This document shows positions 1 through 7,635 of a stretch of DNA of 64,000 bases, piece by piece. Position 1 is the first letter of the stretch. Each line of letters starts with the position of its first letter. The DNA is from Spirosoma foliorum (GTDB lineage: Bacteria > Bacteroidota > Bacteroidia > Cytophagales > Spirosomataceae), in NCBI RefSeq assembly GCF_014117325.1, contig NZ_CP059732.1, positions 8,631,501-8,695,500 on the forward strand, in the 5' to 3' direction. The translations under genes and the position numbers were made by a program. The notes beneath the pieces were generated by a model. The model worked only from the letters and a program-made list of their open reading frames with translations, was not told the DNA's origin and made no database searches.

Positions 1-3
1 TGG

Positions 4-405
4 ATGTCGTTGGCCAAAGCACAGGACTGGAAGTTACCCGCATCAATTCGACGTGAGTTGCTAAGCAATACAATGGTCATTGTAATTACGGATCTTGACC
101 AGCTTATCCAGTATGTGAATACTCCATTTGAAACAATGACGGGTTATTCCAGCCAGGAGACCCTAGGACGCAGACCCGCTTTTTTGCAGGGAGAAGGTAC
201 GTCTCTGCGAGCACGACGGCATCTCAGGCAAGGTATTGAACGGCAGAAGTTGGTACGTGGACAATTGTTGAATTACCGAAAAGACCAAACCGCTTATCTG
301 TGTCAGATCGTGATTCGGCCCATCGTAAATCGGCAGAAACAAGTAGTCAATTTCATTGCCTTGGAACAGGAGGTCGAATCGAATGGAACACCTATCGTCC
401 GGTAA
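4..405 (+). CDS. PAS domain protein, LOV-like but lacking the photoactive cysteine
   Basis: A single short PAS fold fills the 133 residues: a core start at about residue 17 (RRELLSNTMVIVITD), a TGYS helix at 46-49, and the LLNYRKDQTAYLCQIVIRPI strands near 90-110. The segment GRRPAFLQG (55-63) matches the LOV consensus GRNCRFLQ, but proline 58 occupies the flavin-binding cysteine position, so no photoadduct could form in the classical way. No output domain is present, so it may act as a stand-alone sensor or protein-interaction module. The ATG lies three bases into the window and the frame is open upstream, so the true start could be further left. It overlaps the next gene by 23 bases, which suggests translational coupling. 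Confidence 0.75.
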   Translation: MSLAKAQDWKLPASIRRELLSNTMVIVITDLDQLIQYVNTPFETMTGYSSQETLGRRPAFLQGEGTSLRARRHLRQGIERQKLVRGQLLNYRKDQTAYLCQIVIRPIVNRQKQVVNFIALEQEVESNGTPIVR

Positions 406-631
406 ACACGAACACACCGCTTGCCCCCGCTGCCATCGCACATTCGAGTGCCGCGTTGGGAGTATCAATTTGTGCCAGTGCCAGGTAGTTCAATTGACGG
501 ATGCTCAGCGGCAGTACGTCAGTTCGACCTATCAGGGCTGTTTGTGCGCTGACTGTTTATTAGCCGTCCGATCAGAATTCAATCACCTGGCTCACCAGAA
601 ACTAGTAGCCGATTTATTACGTGGACATTAA
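383..631 (+). CDS. Cysteine-rich CWC family protein
   Basis: The 82-residue product has a CPRC-x(6)-C-x(8)-C-Q-C pattern, then a YQGCLCADCLL segment: seven to eight cysteines spaced as in the small cysteine-rich CWC family, thought to bind zinc. No biochemical role is established for the family. I chose the ATG at 383 because a clear AGGAGG lies at 368-373, nine bases upstream, a rare strong Shine-Dalgarno for this group. An in-frame ATG at 356 would place that RBS inside the gene. It overlaps the preceding PAS gene and the following thioesterase gene, so the three are probably co-translated. Confidence 0.7.
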   Translation: MEHLSSGKHEHTACPRCHRTFECRVGSINLCQCQVVQLTDAQRQYVSSTYQGCLCADCLLAVRSEFNHLAHQKLVADLLRGH

Positions 632-1022
632 CGAAACGCCAGAAATACAGGCCCGAATCGCAGCGGCCGAAACCCGAATCTTCAAAGCTGTTTTTCCCAG
701 CACAACCAATCATTACGATACGCTTTTTGGAGGTACCGCCCTGCAACTGATGGATGAAGTGGCGTTTATTGCCGCCACTCGGTTTTCCCGGAAGCGCATG
801 GTTACGGTTTCTTCTGACAAGATCAATTTTACCAAGTCGATTCCGGCGGGTACGATTATCGAGTTGGTTGGTCGGGTCGAGCATGTGGGGAATACCAGTA
901 TTCGGATTGCGGTAGAAATTTACGTCGAAGAAATGTACTCGATGGAGCGCCATAAGGCTATTCATGGAACGTTCACGTTCGTGGCGCTCGACGAGGATAA
1001 AAAGCCAATACGAATTATCTAG
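621..1022 (+). CDS. Acyl-CoA thioesterase (hotdog fold, YciA/BFIT-like)
   Basis: This 133-residue protein carries the hallmarks of hotdog acyl-CoA hydrolases: NHYDTLFGGTALQLMDEVAFIAA (the helix with the catalytic Asp/Glu region), then VTVSSDKINFTKSIPAGTII and a strand rich in valine. Such enzymes hydrolyse acyl-CoA to free fatty acid and CoA in the cytoplasm; the chain length preferred cannot be read from sequence. The start is the GTG at 621, overlapping the CWC gene by 11 bases; the only later ATG would remove the hotdog helix. It closes a three-gene overlapping cluster followed by a palindrome at 1027-1108. Confidence 0.85.
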   Translation: MDINETPEIQARIAAAETRIFKAVFPSTTNHYDTLFGGTALQLMDEVAFIAATRFSRKRMVTVSSDKINFTKSIPAGTIIELVGRVEHVGNTSIRIAVEIYVEEMYSMERHKAIHGTFTFVALDEDKKPIRII

Positions 1023-1026
1023 AAAA

Positions 1027-1108
1027 GCGTTTTTCTGACAGGATTTACAAGATTAACAAGATGCGGTTTCGCTTGTCAAAATCTTGTAAATCCTGTCAGA
1101 AAAAAAGC
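1027..1108. repeat. Palindromic intergenic repeat, family 1 copy a (GACAGGATT type)
   Basis: Arms read TTTTTCTGACAGGATTTACA and its complement, separated by about 24 bases. The same lead-in AGAAAAGCG followed by a T run and TGACAGGATT recurs at 1505-1590, so this is a family. It lies just after the thioesterase stop and could end transcription. Confidence 0.8.
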
Positions 1109-1128
1109 ATATCCGGTAACCGGACATC

Positions 1129-1446
1129 ATGCATTATAAACTGACAACAACACTTAAAAAAACAGATACCGAAGGCCGAATTCCGGCTTATACATTAGAT
1201 CAATACATTCGAGGTGAATTGGTGCAGCAATTAATCAAGTTGGTTAGCCCCCGTCTGCCCGTTGCCCGAACCGATAAGTCAGCCTACACAAACCCGGAAA
1301 CAGTTGAGTTCACGGCGGAACTGACGTTGCTGAAATCGCATCAATGGCAACAACTAAAGCAATCGTTGCTGGGAACCATCGAATCGCTACCCACTGAGCA
1401 GCAGATTTCGGTTCAACAGTTAATTCGAGAGATTGATCAGAACTAA
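1129..1446 (+). CDS. Hypothetical protein, 105 aa
   Basis: I do not recognise this protein. It is soluble-looking with no signal peptide, membrane segment or cysteine, and mixed polar and hydrophobic residues typical of a small alpha/beta fold; the C-terminal third (about residues 65-105) looks helical. The ATG at 1129 follows the family 1 palindrome, and a second hairpin lies 8 bases beyond the stop, so it is probably a single-gene unit. Codon use is like its neighbours, which supports a real gene. Confidence 0.6.
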   Translation: MHYKLTTTLKKTDTEGRIPAYTLDQYIRGELVQQLIKLVSPRLPVARTDKSAYTNPETVEFTAELTLLKSHQWQQLKQSLLGTIESLPTEQQISVQQLIREIDQN

Positions 1447-1453
1447 AGGTTAA

Positions 1454-1504
1454 TGCTTCTTTGTAGTCTGGTCGTTGGAGCATCTGGCCAGACTACAAAG
1501 AAGC
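1454..1504. terminator. Hairpin after the 105-aa gene
   Basis: A perfect 17-bp inverted repeat, GCTTCTTTGTAGTCTGG at 1454-1470 and its complement at 1488-1504. No clean U run follows, so the terminator role is inferred. Confidence 0.55.
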
Positions 1505-1590
1505 AGAAAAGCGTTTTTTTGACAGGATTAACAGGATTTATTGATCGGAAATATCAGCAGAATAAATCCTGTTAATCCTGTCAAAAAAAG
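1505..1590. repeat. Palindromic intergenic repeat, family 1 copy b
   Basis: Starts with the same AGAAAAGCG plus T run as the copy at 1027. Arms are TTTTTTTGACAGGATTAACA (continuing to 1540) and the complement at 1563-1589. Its right edge abuts the -33 element of the next promoter. Confidence 0.8.
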
Positions 1591-1593
1591 AAC

Positions 1594-1624
1594 TTGCCCT
1601 ACACTCTATCGTGCCTTACCTTTG
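1594..1624 (+). promoter_or_regulatory. Bacteroidota promoter; transcript probably leaderless
   Basis: TTG at 1594-1596 and TACCTTTG at 1617-1624 are spaced by 20 bases, which fits the Bacteroidota TTTG / TAnnTTTG pattern. The ATG at 1630 is only 6 bases past the -7 box, where transcription would be expected to begin, so the mRNA would have almost no leader. Confidence 0.6.
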
Positions 1625-1629
1625 CCTCG

Positions 1630-2007
1630 ATGAAAATCGCACTGGTCTATATTCTCCTGATCGCAACATTGCTGCCAACTGTCAGCCAGTGGGGGACTAT
1701 TGCTTATTATCACGCCAATAAGGACTACATCGCTCGTGTTCTTTGCGAAAATCGCGATAAGCCCGAAATGCATTGCGACGGTAAATGCTATCTGGCTAAA
1801 AAACTGAAGGCGCAGGAGGATCGACAGGACAAAGAGACGGCTACTCGTCTGGAAAACGTGCCAGTCATTACCCTGTTTTGCTCCGACCTCAGTACGTTTC
1901 TGATCGTGCCACAAACCATTCGGTTGGTTACCACTCAATTGCCGCTCTACGTAGCATCCGCATATCGTGCGCCTTTAAGTGCCGTTTTTCAGCCTCCCCA
2001 GATTTAA
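1630..2007 (+). CDS. Small membrane-anchored Cys/His protein (HCDGKCYLAK family), copy 1
   Basis: The 125-residue product begins with a hydrophobic segment (residues 3-25, MKIALVYILLIATLLP), then a conserved stretch with C39, H48, C49 and C53 (LCENRDKPEMHCDGKCYLAK), a charged helix, C84 (LFC) and the C-terminal FQPP. I know similar sequences as uncharacterised Bacteroidota proteins; the Cys/His set suggests metal or redox function, which is inference. An identical-length paralogue lies at 2374, and a TonB receptor follows. I took ATG 1630 rather than the upstream GTG at 1594 because the promoter -7 box occupies 1617-1624 and because the paralogue begins at the matching residue. Confidence 0.75.
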   Translation: MKIALVYILLIATLLPTVSQWGTIAYYHANKDYIARVLCENRDKPEMHCDGKCYLAKKLKAQEDRQDKETATRLENVPVITLFCSDLSTFLIVPQTIRLVTTQLPLYVASAYRAPLSAVFQPPQI

Positions 2008-2086
2008 TCTTTCACATCTTGCTTCGTGCCCTTTGGCGATTCTTTCGTACCAAAGGCTAGTCCATTGTGTGTCCATAACGAGCTAG

Positions 2087-2253
2087 GTTATGGCCCGTAG
2101 GGCCTTCACAGCGTAGCGTCGGTAGAAAATCCCCATGTGTAGATAACGTGTGCCGTCAGGTACACAATAATTATGTACCTGACGGCACATTTTATCTTTG
2201 AAACCGATTTTTTCTACCGACGCTGCGCTGTGAAGGCCCTAATGGGCCATAAC
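2087..2253. repeat. Nested double palindrome between the two paralogous genes
   Basis: The outer arms (2087-2130 and 2210-2253, about 44 bp with few mismatches) start GTTATGGCCC and end GGGCCATAAC. Inside lies a separate perfect 14-bp palindrome, GTGCCGTCAGGTAC at 2150-2163 with its complement at 2175-2188. The 167-bp unit would fold into one long cruciform or RNA hairpin. Confidence 0.8.
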
Positions 2254-2329
2254 AAATGCAATCTAATCCTGAATTTACGTTATGAGCCATTCAATGATTT
2301 GTTGTATTAAGGTATTGATTAGTAATCGA

Positions 2330-2360
2330 TTGTGAATATCTTCCTCTGATCTACTTTTTG
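2330..2360 (+). promoter_or_regulatory. Probable promoter for the second Cys/His gene
   Basis: TTG at 2330-2332 and TACTTTTTG at 2352-2360, 19 bases apart. The -7 box has one extra base relative to TAnnTTTG, so this is weaker than the one at 1594. The GTG start lies 13 bases beyond. Confidence 0.4.
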
Positions 2361-2373
2361 CTATTAAAAACTC

Positions 2374-2751
2374 GTGAGGACATTTGTACTCTATATACTG
2401 CTGTTTGCAACGCTGCTACCGATGGTTAGTCCATGGGGAATCATTGCGCATTATCAGCTCAATAAAGAGTACATTGCCCGTGTCCTTTGCGAAAATCGGG
2501 ACAAGCCACAACTGCATTGCGATGGGCAGTGTTATCTGGCCAAACAATTAAAGACACAGCAGGAAAAGCAGGATAAGGAGACAACTGAGCGGGTACAGAA
2601 TTCGCCAGTTATGCAACTGTTTTGTCAGGTAAGCTTTTCCTTTGAGTTTCTTCCCGCCTGGCAATTAATCCTGCGTGCTGGGTTTACAGCGTATTACTTT
2701 CCAGCTTACATTGCTCCGTTAGCGAGCCTGTTTCAACCACCCCGAGTTTAA
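2374..2751 (+). CDS. Small membrane-anchored Cys/His protein (HCDGKCYLAK family), copy 2
   Basis: A 125-residue paralogue of the protein at 1630, aligned without gaps and with C39, H48, C49, C53 and C84 all conserved, plus the C-terminal FQPP. The N-terminal hydrophobic segment (YILLFATLLPMVSPWG) would act as anchor or signal. The start is GTG at 2374, matching the first residue of copy 1. It precedes the TonB receptor gene by about 100 bases and may be co-transcribed with it. Function unknown; metal handling in the envelope is a guess from the Cys/His pattern and context. Confidence 0.75.
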   Translation: MRTFVLYILLFATLLPMVSPWGIIAHYQLNKEYIARVLCENRDKPQLHCDGQCYLAKQLKTQQEKQDKETTERVQNSPVMQLFCQVSFSFEFLPAWQLILRAGFTAYYFPAYIAPLASLFQPPRV

Positions 2752-2854
2752 GTCGTTTTCGCTAAAGACCGCTAAGGCGGACTGTTGAAAAAGAACAGTC
2801 TAACAAGCCTTACAGGTCTGAAAATTCAAATTCTCGACTTAAACTAATCATATT

Positions 2855-5197
2855 GTGAAAATTTATAAGTTACTCATAACCGCCTGGTTATGGGCTATGA
2901 TTGTCTATTCTGCTTCCGCTCAGAACGTAAAACAAGGGCTTGTCTTTGACGCCCAAACCAATGAACCTTTGCCCGGCGTGACCCTTGCCTGGGCTGATGG
3001 TAAATCGGGCACTGTTACCGATGCAAACGGCCATTTCTCGTTAATTAATAATACTGCAAAAGTCATTGTATCGGCCGTCGGTTATCGTCGACAGGAGATT
3101 ACATTGACACCCGGTCAACCTATACGGATTGCGCTGGAACCCGCTGCCGAAGACCTCCAGACGGTGGTTGTAACCGGAAATCGGGAAGCTGCGCTCCGTA
3201 CCGAAACCCCCATCGCGATTTCCAAGCTCTCGGCCAAACTGATCAACGAAACGAAGCCGACGAGCATCTATGAAGTGATCAATAAAACGCCGGGAGTGCT
3301 CATGGTGAACCTTAATAATGAGCAACACATGATGGCCATTAGGCAACCGATGACGACCAACGCATATTTTCTTTACATGGAAGATGGTGTTCCAATTCGG
3401 CCGATGGGTGTGTTTAATCACAATGCACTGCTCGAAATGAATCAGTTCACGGTCAGCTCGATAGAGGTAGTCAAAGGCCCTGTGTCGTCGATTTATGGGC
3501 CAGAAGCGGTAGGCGGTGCGGTGAATTTCATTACGCAGCGCCCAACGGCTGTGCCAACGGCCCGTGTAGGTATTCAGTTTGATCAGTGGGGCTACCAGCG
3601 ACTTCAGGTTGGGGCTGGAGCGAGACAGGGTAAGTTTGGGATTTACCTCGGAGGCTTCATATCACGGCAACGGAATTCATGGTTAGCCAGCTCCGATTAC
3701 GATAAATCGTCGTACTTCGCCCGGCTCGAATACGCCTTTACGCCTAGAACTCGCCTGGCGGGTACCTTGTCGTACAACGATTATAATTCGCAGACGAGCG
3801 GGAGTGTTGATAGTTCGGCATTTTTTGCCCGTCAGTATGTGAGCACTACCGATTTTACGTACCGAAAAACCTTCTCCTTACGCAGCCGTCTGACCCTAGA
3901 ACATGACTGGCAGAACGGTTCGCAATCGTTCATCACGGCTTTTGTTCGAAACAACAGCGTGGGGCAGAATCCGGCTTATTCCATTCGGTGGACAACGGGT
4001 GCGGCAACCGCAACGGGCCAGATTAACAGTAACGATTTCAAGAGCTACGGCTTCATTGCGCAGCACACGCAACGGTTGAATTTCCTGAATAGCAAGCTCA
4101 TTGTTGGCGCTACACTCGATCTGTCACCCAACACGTATTATGCGTACCAGACCGATCTGTCTGCCGAGTTAAGAGCTGATAAAAAATCGGTGATCAAATA
4201 CACGCAGTTGCAAGAACGTCCTGATATTCAGTTGGCTAACTACCAGGCCGATATTCATAACGTAGCGGCTTATGTACAATATGATTTCGAGCCCTTGCCC
4301 AAATTGCGCGTATCGGCAGGCTTGCGCTACGACCGAATGGCCTTCGATTATACCAATGCACTGGATAAAAGTTCGGGCAGTAAGGACTATAGCCAGGCCA
4401 CTCCGAAAATTGGGGCAACTTACGATTTAGGCAACGGGAAAGGGCTGTATGCCAACTACGCTAAAGGCTTTTCGCCCCCTGCGCTCACGTCGATTTTCCT
4501 GAAACGAACCACCCCAACGGCTTCCGGCGATCAGTTTTACTACAACCTTCAGCCCGCCAAATTCGACAACATGGAAATTGGTGGTTGGGCTTCCTTGCTG
4601 AATAATAAGGTGTATGTCGATGCGGCACTTTACCAAATGAACGGCACAAATGAACTACTCAGCATTCGTCAGCCTGATAACTCTACCGATTACCAATCGG
4701 CGGGTCGGACACTGCACCGGGGCGTTGAGTTGGGGGTTACCTACCGACCTTCGAAGCAGGTATTCTTCCGATTTGGGGGCACGCACGCGGTGCATCAATT
4801 TGTTGAATTTACGCTTAGTCAACGGACTTCCGATGCCATACAGAACGTAAATGGGAAGGATATGCCATCAGCCCCACGCACGCTCTGGAATACCGAAATC
4901 TCGTATTATCCATCCTGGCTTCAACACTTCCGTACATCGGTCGAGTGGCAGCATGTGGCGAGTTGGTACCAGAATCAGACCAACACGGTTAGTTATGGTG
5001 GGTACGATTTTGCCAACGTCCGGGTTGGGTATCAGTGGAAAGGCATTGAGGTATTCTCTAATATCCTGAACGTAACCAACGCGCTTTTCGCCACCAACGC
5101 TACCCGCGGAAACAACGCCACCGATCGCACCACCTACACCCCAGCCGCACCACGCACCTTTGTGTTTGGCGTTCAGTATAGTATTTCAGGAAAATAA
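2855..5197 (+). CDS. TonB-dependent outer-membrane receptor
   Basis: A full-length 780-residue receptor: signal peptide (about 1-22, ending SASA), a carboxypeptidase-like beta-sandwich domain (about 24-95, QGLVFDAQTNEPLPGVTL), a plug (about 105-230, with VEVVKGPVSSIYGPEAVGGA-type motif) and a 22-stranded barrel ending in an aromatic-rich strand (TFVFGVQYSISGK). It would import a substrate too large for porins using TonB energy. The ligand is not visible; the neighbours, two Cys/His proteins upstream and a CxCC sialidase-fold protein downstream, point to a metal or metal complex. The start is GTG 2855. Confidence 0.85.
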   Translation: MKIYKLLITAWLWAMIVYSASAQNVKQGLVFDAQTNEPLPGVTLAWADGKSGTVTDANGHFSLINNTAKVIVSAVGYRRQEITLTPGQPIRIALEPAAEDLQTVVVTGNREAALRTETPIAISKLSAKLINETKPTSIYEVINKTPGVLMVNLNNEQHMMAIRQPMTTNAYFLYMEDGVPIRPMGVFNHNALLEMNQFTVSSIEVVKGPVSSIYGPEAVGGAVNFITQRPTAVPTARVGIQFDQWGYQRLQVGAGARQGKFGIYLGGFISRQRNSWLASSDYDKSSYFARLEYAFTPRTRLAGTLSYNDYNSQTSGSVDSSAFFARQYVSTTDFTYRKTFSLRSRLTLEHDWQNGSQSFITAFVRNNSVGQNPAYSIRWTTGAATATGQINSNDFKSYGFIAQHTQRLNFLNSKLIVGATLDLSPNTYYAYQTDLSAELRADKKSVIKYTQLQERPDIQLANYQADIHNVAAYVQYDFEPLPKLRVSAGLRYDRMAFDYTNALDKSSGSKDYSQATPKIGATYDLGNGKGLYANYAKGFSPPALTSIFLKRTTPTASGDQFYYNLQPAKFDNMEIGGWASLLNNKVYVDAALYQMNGTNELLSIRQPDNSTDYQSAGRTLHRGVELGVTYRPSKQVFFRFGGTHAVHQFVEFTLSQRTSDAIQNVNGKDMPSAPRTLWNTEISYYPSWLQHFRTSVEWQHVASWYQNQTNTVSYGGYDFANVRVGYQWKGIEVFSNILNVTNALFATNATRGNNATDRTTYTPAAPRTFVFGVQYSISGK

Positions 5198-5204
5198 ATT
5201 TCTA

Positions 5205-5294
5205 AACACGGAGAAACGGAGGATCGCACGGAGTACACAGAGAAGTTTCATTTAATTCCGTGCACTCCGTGTAACCCTCCGTTTCTCCGTGTTA
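5205..5294. repeat. Palindromic intergenic repeat (CACGGAGAAACGGAGG type)
   Basis: Arms AACACGGAGAAACGGAGG at 5205-5222 and the exact complement at 5277-5294, with an inner imperfect pair built from CACGGAGTACAC. It sits between the TonB receptor and the sialidase-fold gene. Confidence 0.8.
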
Positions 5295-5307
5295 AACTAG
5301 ACAAACC

Positions 5308-6522
5308 ATGAAAAGCCTACTCATCACGCTCCTCCTTTTCAGCCTGCTTGCTGAAAAACCAGTCAATGAAACCGCCGTTTCGAACCCGCAATTCGTTGGA
5401 GCCGTCCCTCGTTTAACAACCGATGCTTCGGGTAACCCGCTCCTTAGCTGGGTAGAAAAAGAAGGGGATAAAGGAAGTATTTTTTATTTCGCTGTTTCGA
5501 AAGATGGCGGGCAAACCTTTGGCGAGAAAATACGTGTGAAAGCACCCGCTACGCTGTCGGCTCATGCCGAAGGGATGCCGAAGATTGCCGAGAAAGCCGA
5601 TGGTACATTACTGGCGGTTTTTGAAGTGCCCAATCCTACGACGGCTTCACGTTTTGCTGGAGATTTACTCTATACGATGTCTTCCGATAAAGGGCAAACC
5701 TGGACTGAACCAACGCCAGTTCATCAGGATGTCAGACCCGGAACGAGTCATTCGTTTGCTGACATTACGCGCCTGCCCAATGGCGAAATTGGTGTGGCCT
5801 GGCTCGATGAAAAATTGCCGAATCGAGAGGGGCGGCCAGTCGTGTTTGCGCAGACAACGAAAGGCAAAGGCTTTGGTTCGTCGGTTCTGGTGGATGATAA
5901 TGCCTGCCAATGCTGCCGTATGAATGTGTTTGTCGATACTAAGAAGTCCATTCACCTGACCTATCGTGATTTGCTGCCTGCCGCTAAGGCTGGTGAAATC
6001 GCTTCCCGTGATATGAGCACGGCCATTTCGACGGATGGTGGCAAAACATTTAGTAAACCGCAGGTTCTGTTTGCCGATCATTGGCAAGTGAACGCCTGCC
6101 CACACGCGGGACCCATTGTGGCACAAGTCGGCAACGATATTCTGACCACCTGGTTTTCGGGGAAGGAAGATGCTGCCGGATTACGACTGGCTCGTTTGGG
6201 TTCTGATAAGTTGGTATCTAGCGTGCTATCGAATCGAGCGAAGCACCCTCAGATCGCGTCGGCTGGTGGACGATTGGTGTGGGTTTGGGACGAATCGATC
6301 TCAAAAGATGGCTCCAACGAAATGGGGTCATTTGTGCAGCGCATCGGCATGCGAACCGTAGTTGGTGGAACTGTTACCCCAACTACTTATCTAACTCCCG
6401 AATCGGTTGATGCCACCTATCCGGCCGTGCTTGGCACAAAAAATGGAACGCTGGTTGCCTACGAGCAAACGAAGGGTAAGCAGAACACGGTCATCGTCGT
6501 GCGGTTTTTGGAGGCACAATAG
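5308..6522 (+). CDS. Secreted sialidase-fold (Asp-box beta-propeller) protein with CxCC motif
   Basis: The 404-residue protein has a short signal peptide and at least three Asp boxes: SKDGGQTF (64-71), SSDKGQTW (125-132) and STDGGKTF (241-248). These define a BNR/sialidase-like beta-propeller. The usual sialidase arginine triad is not evident. Instead it has a Cys cluster ACQCCRM (C200, C202, C203) and a second Cys/His site NACPHAGP (C264, H266). These could bind a metal or form disulfides. It follows the TonB receptor by 110 bases. Calling it an exo-sialidase would over-reach; I read it as a periplasmic or surface partner of the receptor. Confidence 0.7.
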   Translation: MKSLLITLLLFSLLAEKPVNETAVSNPQFVGAVPRLTTDASGNPLLSWVEKEGDKGSIFYFAVSKDGGQTFGEKIRVKAPATLSAHAEGMPKIAEKADGTLLAVFEVPNPTTASRFAGDLLYTMSSDKGQTWTEPTPVHQDVRPGTSHSFADITRLPNGEIGVAWLDEKLPNREGRPVVFAQTTKGKGFGSSVLVDDNACQCCRMNVFVDTKKSIHLTYRDLLPAAKAGEIASRDMSTAISTDGGKTFSKPQVLFADHWQVNACPHAGPIVAQVGNDILTTWFSGKEDAAGLRLARLGSDKLVSSVLSNRAKHPQIASAGGRLVWVWDESISKDGSNEMGSFVQRIGMRTVVGGTVTPTTYLTPESVDATYPAVLGTKNGTLVAYEQTKGKQNTVIVVRFLEAQ

Positions 6523-6528
6523 GCCAAT

Positions 6529-6592
6529 AACTTGCCATGTTCTCAATGGCTTCCGCTTGCGAAACTGGAAGCCATTGAGAACATGGCAAGTT
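6529..6592. terminator. Hairpin between convergent genes
   Basis: A perfect 26-bp inverted repeat (6529-6554 with 6567-6592), starting AACTTGCCATG, separates the sialidase-fold gene from the TPR gene on the other strand. It probably works in both directions, though no long U run is present. Confidence 0.6.
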
Positions 6593-6626
6593 GGAAAGGC
6601 ATGATCGGTTAAGAGGTGAAATTCAA

Positions 6627-7493
6627 TTAGCGGATCAATTGTCGCTTTAGTACGCCACCGATAAAACTGCCGATGAAAGTGAGAATCATTGACCCGTAAA
6701 GGCCAAATGCTTCCAGGTCGCGCGCACCGCTGGTTTGAGGAGTTTTCGTGAAAAAAGTATATCCCAGCCAAAGGGTTGCGGCCTGAATAATTGCCAGCGC
6801 CCAACCTTTTCGGGGTTCCAGGTAACCGATAACCGTAGCAGCAATAGCTGCCAGCAGATAGGGCAGATGGATTACCGGAGCATTTTTGATAACTACCAGC
6901 AAAACCACACTGTTGATCAGAATTACCACGGTATGGCTGAGTAGCTTTCGGTCAAAAAAAACGTCGGATTTCGGAGTGGCTGTTGCTGCCATCAGGCGTT
7001 CGGATTCTCTTAACGAAGACGCCCGATTCAAATCCTGTTGGGCCTGTTCATCATTTTCCAGGTGCTGGCGGGTGGTTCCCCGGCCCTGAAACGCATCGGC
7101 ATCTAACCCTTTGGCGTGAAATACGGCTTTATCAAACTCCAGATAGGCGGCAGAATAATCCTGTTGATCGTACAAAATATGCCCCATTTCCAGATGTAAG
7201 TCGGCAACGGTATCATCGTAACTTTCGCCTTTCTTTAAGGCGTCGATAGCCTCTTGAAGTTGGCCTAAAGCTCGATAACATTTGGCCTGATACAGATAAG
7301 CAACACTGGAAGTAGGTTCTTTTTGAAGATAGCGCTCAAAAAAATTCAGTGCATCGACAGACTGACCTGCTTTGTAAAGCTGTATGCCCACCTGCAGTTT
7401 CTCAACGTCTTTCTCCGACTTGGTTCGTAAATCGGCGTAATAACGCAGGTAAATAATATAGCCAATAATGGCCGCTGCAACAAGTAGTTCCAT
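6627..7493 (-). CDS. Membrane-anchored tetratricopeptide repeat protein
   Basis: The 288-residue product has an N-terminal membrane helix (about 3-20), then a TPR region (about 28-170; VEKLQVGIQLYKAGQSVDAL, SVAYLYQAKCYRALGQLQEA, ADLHLEMGHILYDQQDYSAA) and three further hydrophobic segments in the last 110 residues. TPRs bind peptides or scaffold complexes; no partner is indicated. The gene ends against a hairpin shared with its convergent neighbour and is divergent from the response-regulator gene at 7636. Confidence 0.75.
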   Translation of the reverse strand: MELLVAAAIIGYIIYLRYYADLRTKSEKDVEKLQVGIQLYKAGQSVDALNFFERYLQKEPTSSVAYLYQAKCYRALGQLQEAIDALKKGESYDDTVADLHLEMGHILYDQQDYSAAYLEFDKAVFHAKGLDADAFQGRGTTRQHLENDEQAQQDLNRASSLRESERLMAATATPKSDVFFDRKLLSHTVVILINSVVLLVVIKNAPVIHLPYLLAAIAATVIGYLEPRKGWALAIIQAATLWLGYTFFTKTPQTSGARDLEAFGLYGSMILTFIGSFIGGVLKRQLIR

Positions 7494-7635
7494 AAGCGTA
7501 CAAAAGAAGCATCCAACTATCCTACTAACAACAGGCTTGCCTTCTACGTTTATTCGGAACCTCGTGCAATAAAAATGATTTCTACAGGTTTACTTTACCC
7601 TTTATTTGGATGAACCGCTGTCTGAAGATACAACT

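Noticed and set aside
5308..6522. Calling the Asp-box protein a sialidase
   Set aside because: The propeller fold is visible but the arginine triad and catalytic Tyr/Glu pair are not, and the Cys/His motifs point elsewhere.
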